Source of the DNA: Agromyces rhizosphaerae
Lineage (GTDB): Bacteria; Actinomycetota; Actinomycetes; Actinomycetales; Microbacteriaceae
Assembly (NCBI RefSeq): GCF_027925245.1
Contig: NZ_BSDP01000001.1
Location: 868,001-932,000 of the forward strand
Reading direction: 5' to 3'
Length of the DNA: 64,000 nt
The translations under genes and the position numbers were made by a program. This document shows positions 25,426-34,213 of this stretch, in pieces. How positions within the stretch are numbered: position 1 is the stretch's first letter; every line of letters begins with the position of its first letter. The notes under the pieces were generated by a model. The model had not been told where the DNA came from. It saw only the letters and a list, made by a program, of their open reading frames with translations, and ran no database searches.

Positions 25426-27687
25426 ATGACGCATACGCACACGACGGGCCGGCGGCCCGCCTCACGACGGCGGGGGGCGGTGACGGCACTCGCCGCATCC
25501 GCGCTCGCCGCACCCATGCTCTTCGCCGCCACCGCCGCACCGGCGGCCGCCGAGGAGGTCGACTGCTCGACCGTCCCGTGGATGGACACGTCGGCGAGCG
25601 CCGAGGAGCGGGCCCACGCCCTGCTCGACGCCAGCGAGCAGCACCAGATCTACCGCTGGCTGGTGGAGCAGCCTGCCAACGACCCGACCCGCACCGAGTG
25701 GCGGCCAGGGTTCAACGGCGAGGACGACATCGTCTACCCCGAGCAGGTGCCCTGCACCCCGCTCGTCATCTACGCGAACGGCCCCGAGGGCCTTCACCGC
25801 ACCTCGGGCACCACCGCGTGGCCGGCACCGCTCGCCGTCGCCGCGACCTGGAACCTCGAGCTCGGCGAGGCGAAGGCGGTCGCCACGGCGGCGGAGTCCT
25901 TCGACAAGCAGCACGCCGTCATCCTGGGGCCCGGGATCGCGTCGGGACGCAACCCGCTCTCGGGCCGGACCCCGGAGTACTTCGGCGAGGACCCGATTCT
26001 GTCGGGCCTCATGGGCGCCGCCAACGTGCGTGGCCTCGAGGATGGGAATCCGGACAAGCCGGTGCTCGCGAACCTGAAGCACTACACGGCGAACGAGCAG
26101 GAGTTCGCGCGGCAGTCGAGCTCGTCGAACATGGACGAGCGCACGTTCAAGCAGATCTACGATCTCCCCTACGAGATCGCGGTCCGCAGGTCCGATCCCG
26201 GCAGCCTCATGTGCGCCTACAACCAGGTCAACGGCGTCTTCGCCTGCGAGAACGAGATGCTCACCACGAGCCTGCGCGAGGACTACCCGTTCGAGGGCTA
26301 CGTCATGAGCGACTTCGGCGCGGTCCACTCGACGGCCGAGTCGCTCAACGCGGGCCTCGACCAGGAGCTCAACCGCCCGCGGTGGTTCAGCCCGGCGCGG
26401 CTCGACGCCGCACTCGCGAATGGTGAGATCACGCAGGAGCGGATCGAGGAGGCGGCATTCCGCGTCGTGCGGTCCTACATCGACGTCGGTCTCTTCGATC
26501 ACCTGATCCCCGACGAGGAAGCCGGTGACGTCTCCACCGCGGAGCACAAGGCACTCGCCCGCGAGATCGCGGAGCAGAGCACCGTGCTGCTGAAGAACGA
26601 CGGCGCGCTCCCGCTCGCCGAGGGCGACCTCACGGTCGCGGTGATCGGCCAGAACGCGTCGACCACGCCGACCGACGGCGTGAGCTCGGAGACGTCGTGC
26701 GCGGCGTTCATTCCGTTCGGAGGAGGCGGTCCGGTGCTCGATTGCACCGAGATGGTCGATCCGCTCACGGCGATCACCGAGCGCGTCGAGGCTGCGGGCG
26801 GGACCGTCGTCTACGACAACGGCGCCGACCCGGCGCAGGCGGCCGACGTCGCCGCAGGGGCCGACGTCGCGATCGTCTTCGGCTACCTCCTCATGGGCGA
26901 GTTCGGCGACGCCGAGGACCTCAACCTCGACGGCAACGGTGACGAGCTGATCGCGGCGGTCGCCGCCTCGGCGCCGTCCACGGTCGCCGTGCTCGGCGCG
27001 GGTACCGCGGTCGAGATGCCGTGGCTCGACGACGTCGACGCGGTGTTCCAGGCCTGGTTCTCGGGCGAGCAGGGCGGTCCCGCGCTGGCGAGCCTCCTGT
27101 ACGGAGACGTGAACCCGTCGGGCAAGCTGCCGATGACGTTCCCGGCTTCCTTCGAGGACACGCCGGTCGGACAGGACGCAGCTCGCTACCCCGGCATCGA
27201 GGACAGCGAGGGCGTGTACCAGGTCGAGTACAGCGAGGGCCTGAAGGTCGGCTACCGCTGGTACGAGTCGGAGGGCATCGACCCGCTGTTCGCGTTCGGA
27301 CACGGGCTCAGCTACACCGAGTTCTCGTACGAGAACGTGAAGGTGACTCCGCAGTCGACCACGGGCGACAAGGAGATCCGCGTGCGGTTCAAGCTCACCA
27401 ACACCGGTGACGTCGCGGGCACCGAGGTGGCGCAGGTCTACCTCGAGCTGCCGGACGCCACGGGCGAGCCCTCGAAGCGCCTCGTCGGCTGGGAGCGCGT
27501 CACGCTCGAGCCCGGCCAGCACCGCAACGTGCAGGTCACCCTGTCGGCGGAGGACCTCGCCGACATGCACCTGCTCGAGTACTGGGACACCGCAGCCGGT
27601 GACTGGTCGACCGCCCCCGGCACCTACGTGGTGACCGTCGGAGGCTCGGTCGAGGCCGACGCTGCGGCATCCTTCACCATCAAGTAG
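25426..27687 (+). CDS. Secreted beta-glucosidase-type enzyme, glycoside hydrolase family 3
   Basis: 753 residues from ATG 25426, preceded by GAGGGGAAG. A signal peptide is visible: basic GRRPASRRR, a hydrophobic core, then APAAAEE. The N-terminal GH3 barrel contains GPGIASGRNPLSGRTPEYF and the nucleophile motif YVMSDFGAVHS (Asp near residue 296). The alpha/beta sandwich starts near LLKNDGALPLAEG, and a fibronectin-like C-terminal domain (TNTGDVAGTEVAQVYLELP) follows. It releases glucose or xylose-like residues outside the cell. A strong terminator follows at 27699. Confidence 0.93.
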   Translation: MTHTHTTGRRPASRRRGAVTALAASALAAPMLFAATAAPAAAEEVDCSTVPWMDTSASAEERAHALLDASEQHQIYRWLVEQPANDPTRTEWRPGFNGEDDIVYPEQVPCTPLVIYANGPEGLHRTSGTTAWPAPLAVAATWNLELGEAKAVATAAESFDKQHAVILGPGIASGRNPLSGRTPEYFGEDPILSGLMGAANVRGLEDGNPDKPVLANLKHYTANEQEFARQSSSSNMDERTFKQIYDLPYEIAVRRSDPGSLMCAYNQVNGVFACENEMLTTSLREDYPFEGYVMSDFGAVHSTAESLNAGLDQELNRPRWFSPARLDAALANGEITQERIEEAAFRVVRSYIDVGLFDHLIPDEEAGDVSTAEHKALAREIAEQSTVLLKNDGALPLAEGDLTVAVIGQNASTTPTDGVSSETSCAAFIPFGGGGPVLDCTEMVDPLTAITERVEAAGGTVVYDNGADPAQAADVAAGADVAIVFGYLLMGEFGDAEDLNLDGNGDELIAAVAASAPSTVAVLGAGTAVEMPWLDDVDAVFQAWFSGEQGGPALASLLYGDVNPSGKLPMTFPASFEDTPVGQDAARYPGIEDSEGVYQVEYSEGLKVGYRWYESEGIDPLFAFGHGLSYTEFSYENVKVTPQSTTGDKEIRVRFKLTNTGDVAGTEVAQVYLELPDATGEPSKRLVGWERVTLEPGQHRNVQVTLSAEDLADMHLLEYWDTAAGDWSTAPGTYVVTVGGSVEADAAASFTIK

Positions 27688-27698
27688 GTCCCTGAGGC

Positions 27699-27732
27699 GA
27701 CGGGGGCGGGGCCGTTCGGCTCCGCCCCCGTT
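27699..27732 (+). terminator. GC-rich hairpin terminator after the GH3 gene
   Basis: Arms ACGGGGGCGG (27700-27709) and CCGCCCCCGT (27722-27731) pair perfectly, start 12 bases after the GH3 stop codon, and are followed by a moderately T-rich TCGTCGTCT. Confidence 0.75.
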
Positions 27733-27754
27733 CGTCGTCTCCGGCCGGCCGATT

Positions 27755-27816
27755 CCGAGACCCGTCAAAAGGCTGCGCTTCTCGAGCCCAGAGCGCAGTT
27801 TCTCGACGGGTCTCGG
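27755..27816. repeat. Nested inverted repeat between convergent genes
   Basis: Outer arms CCGAGACCCGTC (27755-27766) and its exact complement (27805-27816) enclose an inner hairpin, CTGCGCT (27773-27779) with AGCGCAG (27792-27798). The stretches between them (AAAAGG and TTTCT) also nearly pair, giving an imperfect stem of about 25 bp. It sits between the GH3 gene and the convergent ferritin-like gene. Confidence 0.6.
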
Positions 27817-27830
27817 AGCTGGCCGGCGGG

Positions 27831-28625
27831 CTACGCGGGCACGCCGAGGCGGTCGAGCGCGTCCTGCACGATCGTGAGGCCGCCGAGGCCGGGCATCGAG
27901 CTGATCGAGTCGTCGACCTTGCGCGCGGCCCGCCGCCCCTCGGGCCCCGCCATGAGCTGGCCCATGACGTGCCGCACCTCGTCCTCCCGCATGATGCTCG
28001 ACCCGACCGGCGCCCAGAACCGCTGCAGCGCGAACCGCGTCACCTGCTGCGCGCGCCGGCTGGCGGCGAGCCGTTGCCTGGCCTGCGACGTGTAGAACGC
28101 CACGTGCCGCGCCTCCTGCTTCGCGATGCGCTTCAGCAGTTCGGCGAGCACCGGATGCCGCTCGAGCTCCGCCATGCGCTGGTACGCGGTGATCGCCGAC
28201 CACTCGTTCGCCGCGCCCCACGACATGTGCACCGCCACGAAGTCGGCGCCGACGAGTGCGCCGGCGACGGACTGCTTGATCGGGTCGATCCGGTCCTTCC
28301 AGCCGAGCTTCACGCGCTTGGCCCGCAGCTCGTCGTAGTCGACCGTGACGCCGTGCCGCGCGAGCACCGCGGCGAGCGCCTCGCCGTGCCAGAACTCCTC
28401 GCGGTTCCACATCGTCATGAACGCGCTCACGTCAGCCTCGCGGTGCGACGGCGTCGTCAGCAGGTCCCGCGTGTAGCAGACCGTGTGGTACTCGACGTCG
28501 GTCATGTACCGCAGCGTGCGCAGCGACTCGGGCGGCAGCGGATCCCGCTCGAAGGCATCGAGGTCGAGGTCGTCCCACTCGACCCGCACCGACGTCGCGG
28601 TGTAGCGATCGATGTCGAAGGCCAC
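27831..28625 (-). CDS. Ferritin-like di-iron protein (unassigned function)
   Basis: 264 residues from GTG 28623-28625, with GGGAGG upstream. The sequence is a four-helix-bundle di-iron protein. The ligand set is Glu45 (DVEYH), Glu77 and His80 (REEFWHGE), Glu141 (AANEWSA), and Glu171 with His174 (KQEARHVAF), i.e. two ExxH pairs. The overall pattern recalls acyl-ACP desaturase-like or N-oxygenase-like proteins, but no substrate-specific motif is recognised. Its upstream neighbour (28678-29595) is a diverged copy that has lost most ligands. The function is unknown. Confidence 0.75.
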   Translation of the reverse strand: MAFDIDRYTATSVRVEWDDLDLDAFERDPLPPESLRTLRYMTDVEYHTVCYTRDLLTTPSHREADVSAFMTMWNREEFWHGEALAAVLARHGVTVDYDELRAKRVKLGWKDRIDPIKQSVAGALVGADFVAVHMSWGAANEWSAITAYQRMAELERHPVLAELLKRIAKQEARHVAFYTSQARQRLAASRRAQQVTRFALQRFWAPVGSSIMREDEVRHVMGQLMAGPEGRRAARKVDDSISSMPGLGGLTIVQDALDRLGVPA

Positions 28626-28677
28626 CGGATGCCTCCCCTCGGCGCCCGCCCCGGCGCTGCCGCGCCCTGTCCTCACC

Positions 28678-29595
28678 CTAGGTCGCGTGCGTCGCGTCCG
28701 CACCGGTCGTCGCCGCACCCAGCCGTGTCGCGACGACCCGGGCCGTGGCCTCAAGCCCCGGCACCGCCCCGACCTGGGCGACCACGGCCGCGGCCGCCTC
28801 CCGGCCGCCGTCCCCGCCGAACGCGAGCCCGAGCAGCGCGTCGCGCTCGGTCTCAGGCACGCCCCCCGCCCCCAGCGGCAACGGCCACCGCCGCAGCTCC
28901 CGCGCCGCGAGCCGCGCCGCCCGCCGGTCGCCGCTCCCGCCGCGTCCGGCTCCGTCGTCGTCGACGCCTGCGAGCCGCCGCGCGACCTCCTCGCGCAGGA
29001 ACGCGTCGTGCCGGGCGGTGATCCGCCCGATGCGCTCGACCGCCTCGGCGAGCGCCGCGGCACCCCCGGGCCCTGCGCCACCCTCGCCGGCCGCGTCCAT
29101 GCGCGCCGCCTCCACCACCCGCGCCGCGATCGCGCCGAGCACGAGGTCGTCGACGAGCAGCGCCGCGAGGTGCGCGCCCACGATCGCCCGCCCCTGCACG
29201 AACCCCGCGAGGGCGCGCCGCACCGGGCCGGGCCCGCGCGACGCGGTCGCCCCGACCTCCGCGGGCTCCGCGGCACCGGGCAGCTCAGGGGCATCCGTCG
29301 CCCCCTCATTCAGCGACGGCACGTGTGCCGCCGCGATCGCCGCATAGGCATCCGCGACCCAGTACCGCTCGTACGCCCAGGTCACGAGGAACGCGGTGAC
29401 CCGGGCGTCCTTGTGCGTCGCCGTGACCAGCATGTTCCGCAGCACGTCCATGGTCGCGCCCTCGAGCCGGCCGAGCACGCCGACGCCCTCAGCGACGGCG
29501 GGCGCGAGCGGGCTCGTCGCGAAGGCCTCGAGGTCGAGCTCGCCCCGAAGGCTCCCCTGCGCCGACCGCGCGAACTCCCGCACGTCGAACCCCAC
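28678..29595 (-). CDS. Degenerate paralogue of the neighbouring ferritin-like protein, di-iron ligands lost
   Basis: 305 residues from GTG 29593-29595, with AGGGGAGG five bases upstream. The first 90 residues align without gaps to the gene at 27831-28625 (shared FD, DL.AF, TW..., AF positions). Glu45 is kept, but Glu77 is Arg and His80 is Val. The later helix keeps TARH where the partner has EARH. A Gly/Ala/Asp-rich insertion follows. It is probably a non-catalytic partner or scaffold of its neighbour; pseudogene status is unlikely, as the frame is intact with a good ribosome site. Confidence 0.6.
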   Translation of the reverse strand: MGFDVREFARSAQGSLRGELDLEAFATSPLAPAVAEGVGVLGRLEGATMDVLRNMLVTATHKDARVTAFLVTWAYERYWVADAYAAIAAAHVPSLNEGATDAPELPGAAEPAEVGATASRGPGPVRRALAGFVQGRAIVGAHLAALLVDDLVLGAIAARVVEAARMDAAGEGGAGPGGAAALAEAVERIGRITARHDAFLREEVARRLAGVDDDGAGRGGSGDRRAARLAARELRRWPLPLGAGGVPETERDALLGLAFGGDGGREAAAAVVAQVGAVPGLEATARVVATRLGAATTGADATHAT

Positions 29596-29626
29596 GCCGG
29601 CCTCCCCTCGTCGCGTCCAGCGCGCG

Positions 29627-30436
29627 CTATCCCGCCGAGAGGAACTCCACGGCCGCGCGTCGGAAGTCGCGCGACCCGGGCGCGTTGAAGTGGTGGCGCC
29701 CGGGCAGCTCGACGAACGTGCCGGCGGGCGTGAGCTCGGCGAGCCGGCGCGAGCGCTCGAGGATCGCGTCCTCGCTGCCGGTCGCGAACAGGATCGGCTG
29801 CTGCGGCGGGTCGTCCGGGTCGGGGTCGGCCTGCCCGTGCCGCATCCCCTCAGCGAGCGCCACCAGTGCACGCAGGTCGTTGCCGGGCACGCGCTCGGCG
29901 AGCGTCACGTAGTTGTGGGTGACCTTGTCGTCCACCGGCGTGCCCGACTCGGCGTACGCCCGGGCCTGCTCGATCTGCAGCCGGGCGAGCGGCCGCCCGT
30001 CGGGGATGCCGCCGAGCACCGCGCGCTCGACCCGCTCCGGATGCGCGACCGCGAACTGCCAGCCGACGCGCGCACCGAGCGAGTAGCCCACGTACCGCAC
30101 CGAGTCGAGCAGGTACGTGTCGAGCACCGTGTCGAGGTCCTCGACGAGCCGGTCCATGTCGTAGGCCCGGTACTCGTACGGCTTGTCGCTCGCCCCGTGC
30201 CCGCGCTGGTCGACGCCCAGCACGCGGAACCCCGCGCGGGTGAGGTCGCGCACCCAGCCCGTGCTGACCCAGTTGTCCCGGCAGCTCGAGGCGAATCCGT
30301 GCACGCAGAGCACGACCGGTCCGTCCTCCGGACCCCACAGGTAGGTGGCGAGCCGCCGGCCGTTGACGCTCATGACGAACTGCGGGTCGGGCATCTCGGT
30401 CATGCCGGGGAACGCTGCGCTCATGCCTGCCATCAT
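29627..30436 (-). CDS. Alpha/beta-fold hydrolase
   Basis: 269 residues if started at ATG 30434-30436; ATG 30422-30424 is a close alternative. The frame is open further upstream but would run into the lipoprotein gene on the other strand. The fold is clear: VVLCVHGFASSCRDNW (oxyanion loop), GVDQRGHGASDKP, the nucleophile elbow VGYSLGARVGW (Ser), and a C-terminal ELPGRHHFNAPGS with the catalytic His. It is about 30 bases from the degenerate ferritin-like gene, so the three may form one transcript. The substrate is unknown. Confidence 0.85.
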   Translation of the reverse strand: MMAGMSAAFPGMTEMPDPQFVMSVNGRRLATYLWGPEDGPVVLCVHGFASSCRDNWVSTGWVRDLTRAGFRVLGVDQRGHGASDKPYEYRAYDMDRLVEDLDTVLDTYLLDSVRYVGYSLGARVGWQFAVAHPERVERAVLGGIPDGRPLARLQIEQARAYAESGTPVDDKVTHNYVTLAERVPGNDLRALVALAEGMRHGQADPDPDDPPQQPILFATGSEDAILERSRRLAELTPAGTFVELPGRHHFNAPGSRDFRRAAVEFLSAG

Positions 30437-30530
30437 GCCGCGTCCCGGCGGCACGGTCGGTGCACGCACTGTTGACGGGTCCATCACCGAGCCGCGAGGG
30501 TGGGGCACACCGAGAACTTGGGGGTTGCTC

Positions 30531-31088
30531 ATGAATTCACGTCGTTCCGCGCTGCTCGCGCTCCTCGCCGCCGGCGCGCTCGCGCTCTCCGCGTGCGCGT
30601 CGTCGACCTCCGTCGACGGCGCATCCGACGAGGCGGCGAGCGAGTCGTCGAGCGAGGACACCGGCACCGAGGACAGCGGCGAGGACGCCGGCGGCGACTC
30701 CTCCGGCGGCGCGGGCTCGGCGACCGTCACCGTCGACGGCGAGACCTGGGAGTACGGCAGCTACCTCTGCGTCACCGGGTACGCGAACACCGGCAGCGAC
30801 GTCTACTCGTTCAGCTCGACGGCGTTCACCACGGTCGACGGCGAGGGCGTGCAGCTGCTCGTCGACGTGCGCGACGACAGCGGTCAGGACCGCGTGTCGG
30901 GCGACGGGGTGGTCTACGAGATCACGGTCTTCGACACCGATTCGCCTGAAAACCCCTCGGTCGACGTCAGCGCCACGGGCACCGAGGGCGTGACGATCAC
31001 CGAGACCACGGTGCAGGCGGACGGCACCTTCACCGACCTCGGCGGCGAGTCCCACAGCATCCAGGTCGACGCCACCTGCAACGGCTAG
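30531..31088 (+). CDS. Putative lipoprotein with acidic Ser-rich linker
   Basis: 185 residues from ATG 30531. The N-terminus is a clear lipoprotein signal: MNSRRS, a hydrophobic core, then LALSACASS with the lipid-modified Cys near residue 22. A Ser/Glu/Asp-rich linker of about 35 residues follows, then a small beta-rich domain (VTVDGETWEYGSYLCVTGY...) containing two cysteines, one near its start and one at its very end (DATCNG), that could form a disulfide. No family is recognised. It is divergent from the alpha/beta hydrolase gene. Confidence 0.75.
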   Translation: MNSRRSALLALLAAGALALSACASSTSVDGASDEAASESSSEDTGTEDSGEDAGGDSSGGAGSATVTVDGETWEYGSYLCVTGYANTGSDVYSFSSTAFTTVDGEGVQLLVDVRDDSGQDRVSGDGVVYEITVFDTDSPENPSVDVSATGTEGVTITETTVQADGTFTDLGGESHSIQVDATCNG

Positions 31089-31153
31089 CGCCCGCCATCC
31101 GGAGTGAGCCGGGGGCATCCCACAGCCCCCGAATCCTCCGCGCGCCCAGCGCC

Positions 31154-31184
31154 TAGCATGGACGCCGTGGAGCACTCCGGATGA
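31154..31184 (+). promoter_or_regulatory. Leaderless five-codon mini-ORF overlapping the esterase start
   Basis: A TAGCAT -10-like box (31154-31159) lies seven bases before GTG 31167, which opens GTG-GAG-CAC-TCC-GGA-TGA. Its TGA (31182-31184) overlaps the esterase ATG (31181-31183) as ATGA. A ribosome loading at the 5' end would translate five codons and could reinitiate at the esterase. The only other initiation signal is a weak GGAG inside the mini-ORF. Confidence 0.45.
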
Positions 31185-32542
31185 TCGAACGCACCGATCC
31201 GACCGAGGTGCAGGGCGAGCGCGTCGACGTCGACACGCCGCTCGGCGCCTTCCCCGCGATGGCCGACGGCGACGTCGTGCGCATCCGCAACATCCGCTAC
31301 GCGCGGGCCGCGCGGTTCGCGAAGCCCGACCCGGTCGCCCCCGACCCGGCGGAGTCGGCCGACCTGCAGCAGGTGCGCCTCGCCTTCCCGCAGGCCGAGG
31401 GCCCGCGCGCCTCGCTCGTCGGCTTCCCGATGCGCGGCTGCACGTTCGACGAGGACGCCCTGCGGCTCTCGATCACGCGTCCGAGGCAGGTGGCGGATGC
31501 CCCCCTGCCGGTGCTCGTCTGGCTGCACGGCGGCTCGTACGCGTGGGGCGCCGGCGACATCACCGGGCACGACGCGGGCCCGATGGTGCGCGAGCAGGGC
31601 GTGATCGTGGTCACCGTGACGAGTCGCATCGGGCTGCTCGGCTTCGTCGCCGACGAGTCGCGCCCGGCGAACCTCGGGCTGCTCGACGTGATCGCGGCGC
31701 TGCGCTGGGTGCGCCGCCACATCGCCGCGTTCGGCGGCGACCCCGACCGGGTCACGGTGTTCGGGCAGTCGTCGGGCGCCGACACCCTGGCGCACGTGCT
31801 CGCCGCCGACGGCACCGAGGGCCTCGTGACGCGCGCGATCCTCCAGAGCGCGCCGCTGGGCATCCGCGGCGGCCGGGAGCAGATGCACGAGCGGATGCTC
31901 CGTGCTGCGGGCCCCCTCGACGCGGACACCCCCGTGGCCGATCTGCTGGCCGCACAGGAGCGCGCGAAGGAGGCGGCCGCCGGTGACGGGCTCCGCTCGG
32001 CGATGGCCTTCGCCCCGCAGTACGGCCGCGCGCCGCTGCCCGCGGAGGACGAGCTCGAGGATCGCTGGCGCGAGCGCGCCGCCGGCCTCGACGTGCTCGT
32101 CACCTGGACCACCGAGGAGTCGGCATTCTTCTTCGAGGCCGACCCGAAGCTGACGGCGCTCGCCGAGCGCCCGGTCGTGGGACAGATGCTCCGCGACCTC
32201 GTGATCCGCTTCCTCAATCGCGCGGTGTACTCCCGCGACGGCCGCCGCCTCGCCCGGCTGCTCGGGCGGGCCGGGGCGCGCGCCCAGGTCGCGGAGCTCT
32301 CGCTGCGCCCCGACGACAGTCCGGTCGGCGCGGCGCACGCGATCGAGGTGCCGCTGCTGTTCCCCGGCGGCCCGTGGACCGACGCCCCGCTGCTGCGCCC
32401 GGAGGGCGGTCGCACCGCCGCCGAGGCCGGCGCACCCCTGCGCGCCGCGTGGGCCGAGTTCGCCCGCGAGGGACGCATCGACGCCGCGCAGATCGCGGCC
32501 GGGCCCGGGTGGTCGGGCGAGGTCCGGGTGGGCGAGGCGTAG
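31181..32542 (+). CDS. Carboxylesterase family protein (type B)
   Basis: 453 residues. Type-B landmarks are the oxyanion hole WLHGGSYAWGAGD, the nucleophile elbow VTVFGQSSGADTLAHVL (Ser in GQSSG), an acid position around TWTTEESAFFF and the His in GAAHAIEVPLLFPG. No signal peptide, so cytosolic. It hydrolyses carboxylic esters; specificity is unknown. The start overlaps a five-codon upstream ORF as ATGA. Confidence 0.88.
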   Translation: MIERTDPTEVQGERVDVDTPLGAFPAMADGDVVRIRNIRYARAARFAKPDPVAPDPAESADLQQVRLAFPQAEGPRASLVGFPMRGCTFDEDALRLSITRPRQVADAPLPVLVWLHGGSYAWGAGDITGHDAGPMVREQGVIVVTVTSRIGLLGFVADESRPANLGLLDVIAALRWVRRHIAAFGGDPDRVTVFGQSSGADTLAHVLAADGTEGLVTRAILQSAPLGIRGGREQMHERMLRAAGPLDADTPVADLLAAQERAKEAAAGDGLRSAMAFAPQYGRAPLPAEDELEDRWRERAAGLDVLVTWTTEESAFFFEADPKLTALAERPVVGQMLRDLVIRFLNRAVYSRDGRRLARLLGRAGARAQVAELSLRPDDSPVGAAHAIEVPLLFPGGPWTDAPLLRPEGGRTAAEAGAPLRAAWAEFAREGRIDAAQIAAGPGWSGEVRVGEA

Positions 32543-32654
32543 TGACGCCGGGCCGCGCGGAACGCTCCGTCCTCCCGGGCGCGCTCAGGTACCCCGGAGG
32601 TACCCCCCGAATTGGAGCCACTTCCCCGCAATGCCCACGCGGCAGAATGGTCTG

Positions 32655-33113
32655 ATGCCGCTCTTCGGAAACCGCTCTCGCAGCGCGCTGCCGCCCCTGG
32701 CGGAGCTCGTCGAGCAGGAGCGGGAGTGGATCGACGCGCACCTCGACCTGGTCGAGGGAACGGGCACGGATGTCGCCGACGCCGATCAGGTCCGCGGACT
32801 CTACGAGCACTGGGCCGGCCGCTGGAAGCGCATCAACCCCCCGGAGCGGAGCGACCCGCGCACGCGCATCAACGCCCTCGGCGTGGCGCTCGGCGAGCAC
32901 CTCGTCCGTTGCACCTCGCTCGAGTGGCGCATCACGACCGACGAGTACCGCCCGGAGCTGGTCGTCATCAACCCGCGTTCGCGGACCATGCTCTCGCCGG
33001 TGCAGCTGGTCGAGCAGAACTGGCTCGCCGAGAAACCGGGCACCTTCATCACCGAGGTGGTCGAGGTCGAGCGCGCCCGCAACCCGGCGAAGGGCAGGCG
33101 CGGGCGCCCCTGA
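32655..33113 (+). CDS. Small conserved hypothetical protein (DUF3806-like)
   Basis: 152 residues from ATG 32655, six bases after a CAGAAT -10-like box (32643-32648), so probably leaderless; this favours it over the ATG at 32631. The central part (INALGVALGEHLVRCTSLEWRI, then PRSRTMLSPVQLVEQN) resembles DUF3806-type proteins. A basic KGRRGRP tail ends it. It is soluble, with no catalytic motif seen. The 112-base gap before it holds only the promoter and an 11-base-spaced direct repeat. Confidence 0.65.
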   Translation: MPLFGNRSRSALPPLAELVEQEREWIDAHLDLVEGTGTDVADADQVRGLYEHWAGRWKRINPPERSDPRTRINALGVALGEHLVRCTSLEWRITTDEYRPELVVINPRSRTMLSPVQLVEQNWLAEKPGTFITEVVEVERARNPAKGRRGRP

Positions 33114-33226
33114 CCCCCGTTCGCCCGCCTCTCTATGGCGCCCGACCGCGCCGTCAGCCGTTCGTAAGGAATCGGCATTGATCCCATCGCCCGCTCGGAG
33201 TTGACTGGGGTCGTCGAAGGGGGTCG

Positions 33227-33766
33227 ATGATGACCGCGGTCGAGGCGGAGGTGCCGGCGAATCCGCTGGCGTCCCCCGTCTCGCGCATCCTCATCGCGGT
33301 CGTGCGCGTCGGCGTCGCCCTCATGTGGATCCAGAACGTGGCGTGGAAGCGCCCGCCCGACTTCGGTCGCGCGGCCGACAACGGGCTCTATTTCTGGGCG
33401 GGACAGGCGGTCGAGTACCCGGTGCTGCCCCCGTACTCCTGGTTCGTCGAGACGCTCTTCCTCCCGAACATCGAGTTCGTCGGCTGGATCATCCTGCTCG
33501 TCGAGGGCGGCCTCGGCGCGTTCCTGCTGATCGGCCTCGCCACGAGGCTCTGGGCCGTCGTCGGCATGGCCCAGACCGTGGCGATCGCGTTGTCGGTGCT
33601 GAACGCGCCGCACGAGTGGCACTGGGCGTACTACCTGATGTTCCTCGCGCACCTCGCGCTGTTCGCGGTCGCCGCCGGTCGCTGCTACGGCGTCGACGGC
33701 GTGCTGCGCCCGATCTGGCTGCGCTCGGACACCCGGTTCGCGCGCACGATGCGGAGCCTGTCATGA
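33227..33766 (+). CDS. DoxD/DoxX-family membrane protein, first gene of a five-gene operon
   Basis: 179 residues with four hydrophobic helices. The N-terminal segment IAVVRVGVALMWIQNVAWK and later LVEGGLGAFLLIGLATRLWA fit the DoxD (thiosulfate:quinone oxidoreductase small subunit) and DoxX superfamily. It is longer than minimal DoxX proteins. The gene overlaps the next by four bases. In the archaeal enzyme DoxD passes electrons from thiosulfate to quinone, but most bacterial relatives are uncharacterised. The sulfur theme recurs in the TusA-like domain of the last operon gene. Confidence 0.72.
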   Translation: MMTAVEAEVPANPLASPVSRILIAVVRVGVALMWIQNVAWKRPPDFGRAADNGLYFWAGQAVEYPVLPPYSWFVETLFLPNIEFVGWIILLVEGGLGAFLLIGLATRLWAVVGMAQTVAIALSVLNAPHEWHWAYYLMFLAHLALFAVAAGRCYGVDGVLRPIWLRSDTRFARTMRSLS

Positions 33767-34170
33767 CCGACGCCGAGTTCGCCCGCACCCAGCTGCCGCG
33801 ACTGGACCGCGCGGCCGCGGTGCTCGGCGCCGGGAGCGTGCTGGTGGCGCTGTACGCCTTCGGGTCGGGCCTGCCGACCGAGGCGTACTTCGTGCACGTC
33901 GGGTTGTGGGGCGCGGTCGCGCTCGTGGTGTTCGGCGTGCTGGGCGTGCTCGGCGGCGAATTCCACCGGCCCGCACTGACCTGGGTCGCGGGCGGCGGGC
34001 TCGCGCTCGCCGCGCTCGTGCAGCTCGCCACGCTGCACCTGGCCCCGGGGCTGCTCGGCCACGACGCCTCCGCGATGGCCGCGCTCGGCGGATTCGGCGT
34101 CGGCCTGCTGGCCGTCGCGCTCGCGCGCCGCTCCCTCGCCGACCCCGAGCCCGCGGGCCCCCGCACCTGA
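33763..34170 (+). CDS. Small four-helix membrane protein
   Basis: 135 residues from ATG 33763, overlapping the DoxD-like gene by ATGA. Four hydrophobic segments are visible (GAGSVLVALYAFGSG, LWGAVALVVFGVLGVLGG, WVAGGGLALAALVQLATL, ALGGFGVGLLAVALA), joined by short loops. No family is recognised. Translational coupling suggests it partners the preceding membrane protein. Confidence 0.75.
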   Translation: MTDAEFARTQLPRLDRAAAVLGAGSVLVALYAFGSGLPTEAYFVHVGLWGAVALVVFGVLGVLGGEFHRPALTWVAGGGLALAALVQLATLHLAPGLLGHDASAMAALGGFGVGLLAVALARRSLADPEPAGPRT

Positions 34171-34213
34171 ACGACCCACCACCACCGGAACCGACGACCG
34201 AGAGGGCATACCG

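Noticed and set aside
28678..29595. Calling the degenerate ferritin-like copy a pseudogene
   Set aside because: The frame is intact over 305 codons with a strong ribosome site and normal codon bias.
30436..30730. N-terminal extension of the alpha/beta hydrolase to the upstream ATG
   Set aside because: The extension is low-complexity Ser/Glu/Ala sequence that is antisense to the lipoprotein gene, which has a convincing signal peptide.
32588..32606. Two GGTACCCC copies 11 bases apart
   Set aside because: Too short to distinguish from chance in this composition, and not positioned at a recognisable promoter.
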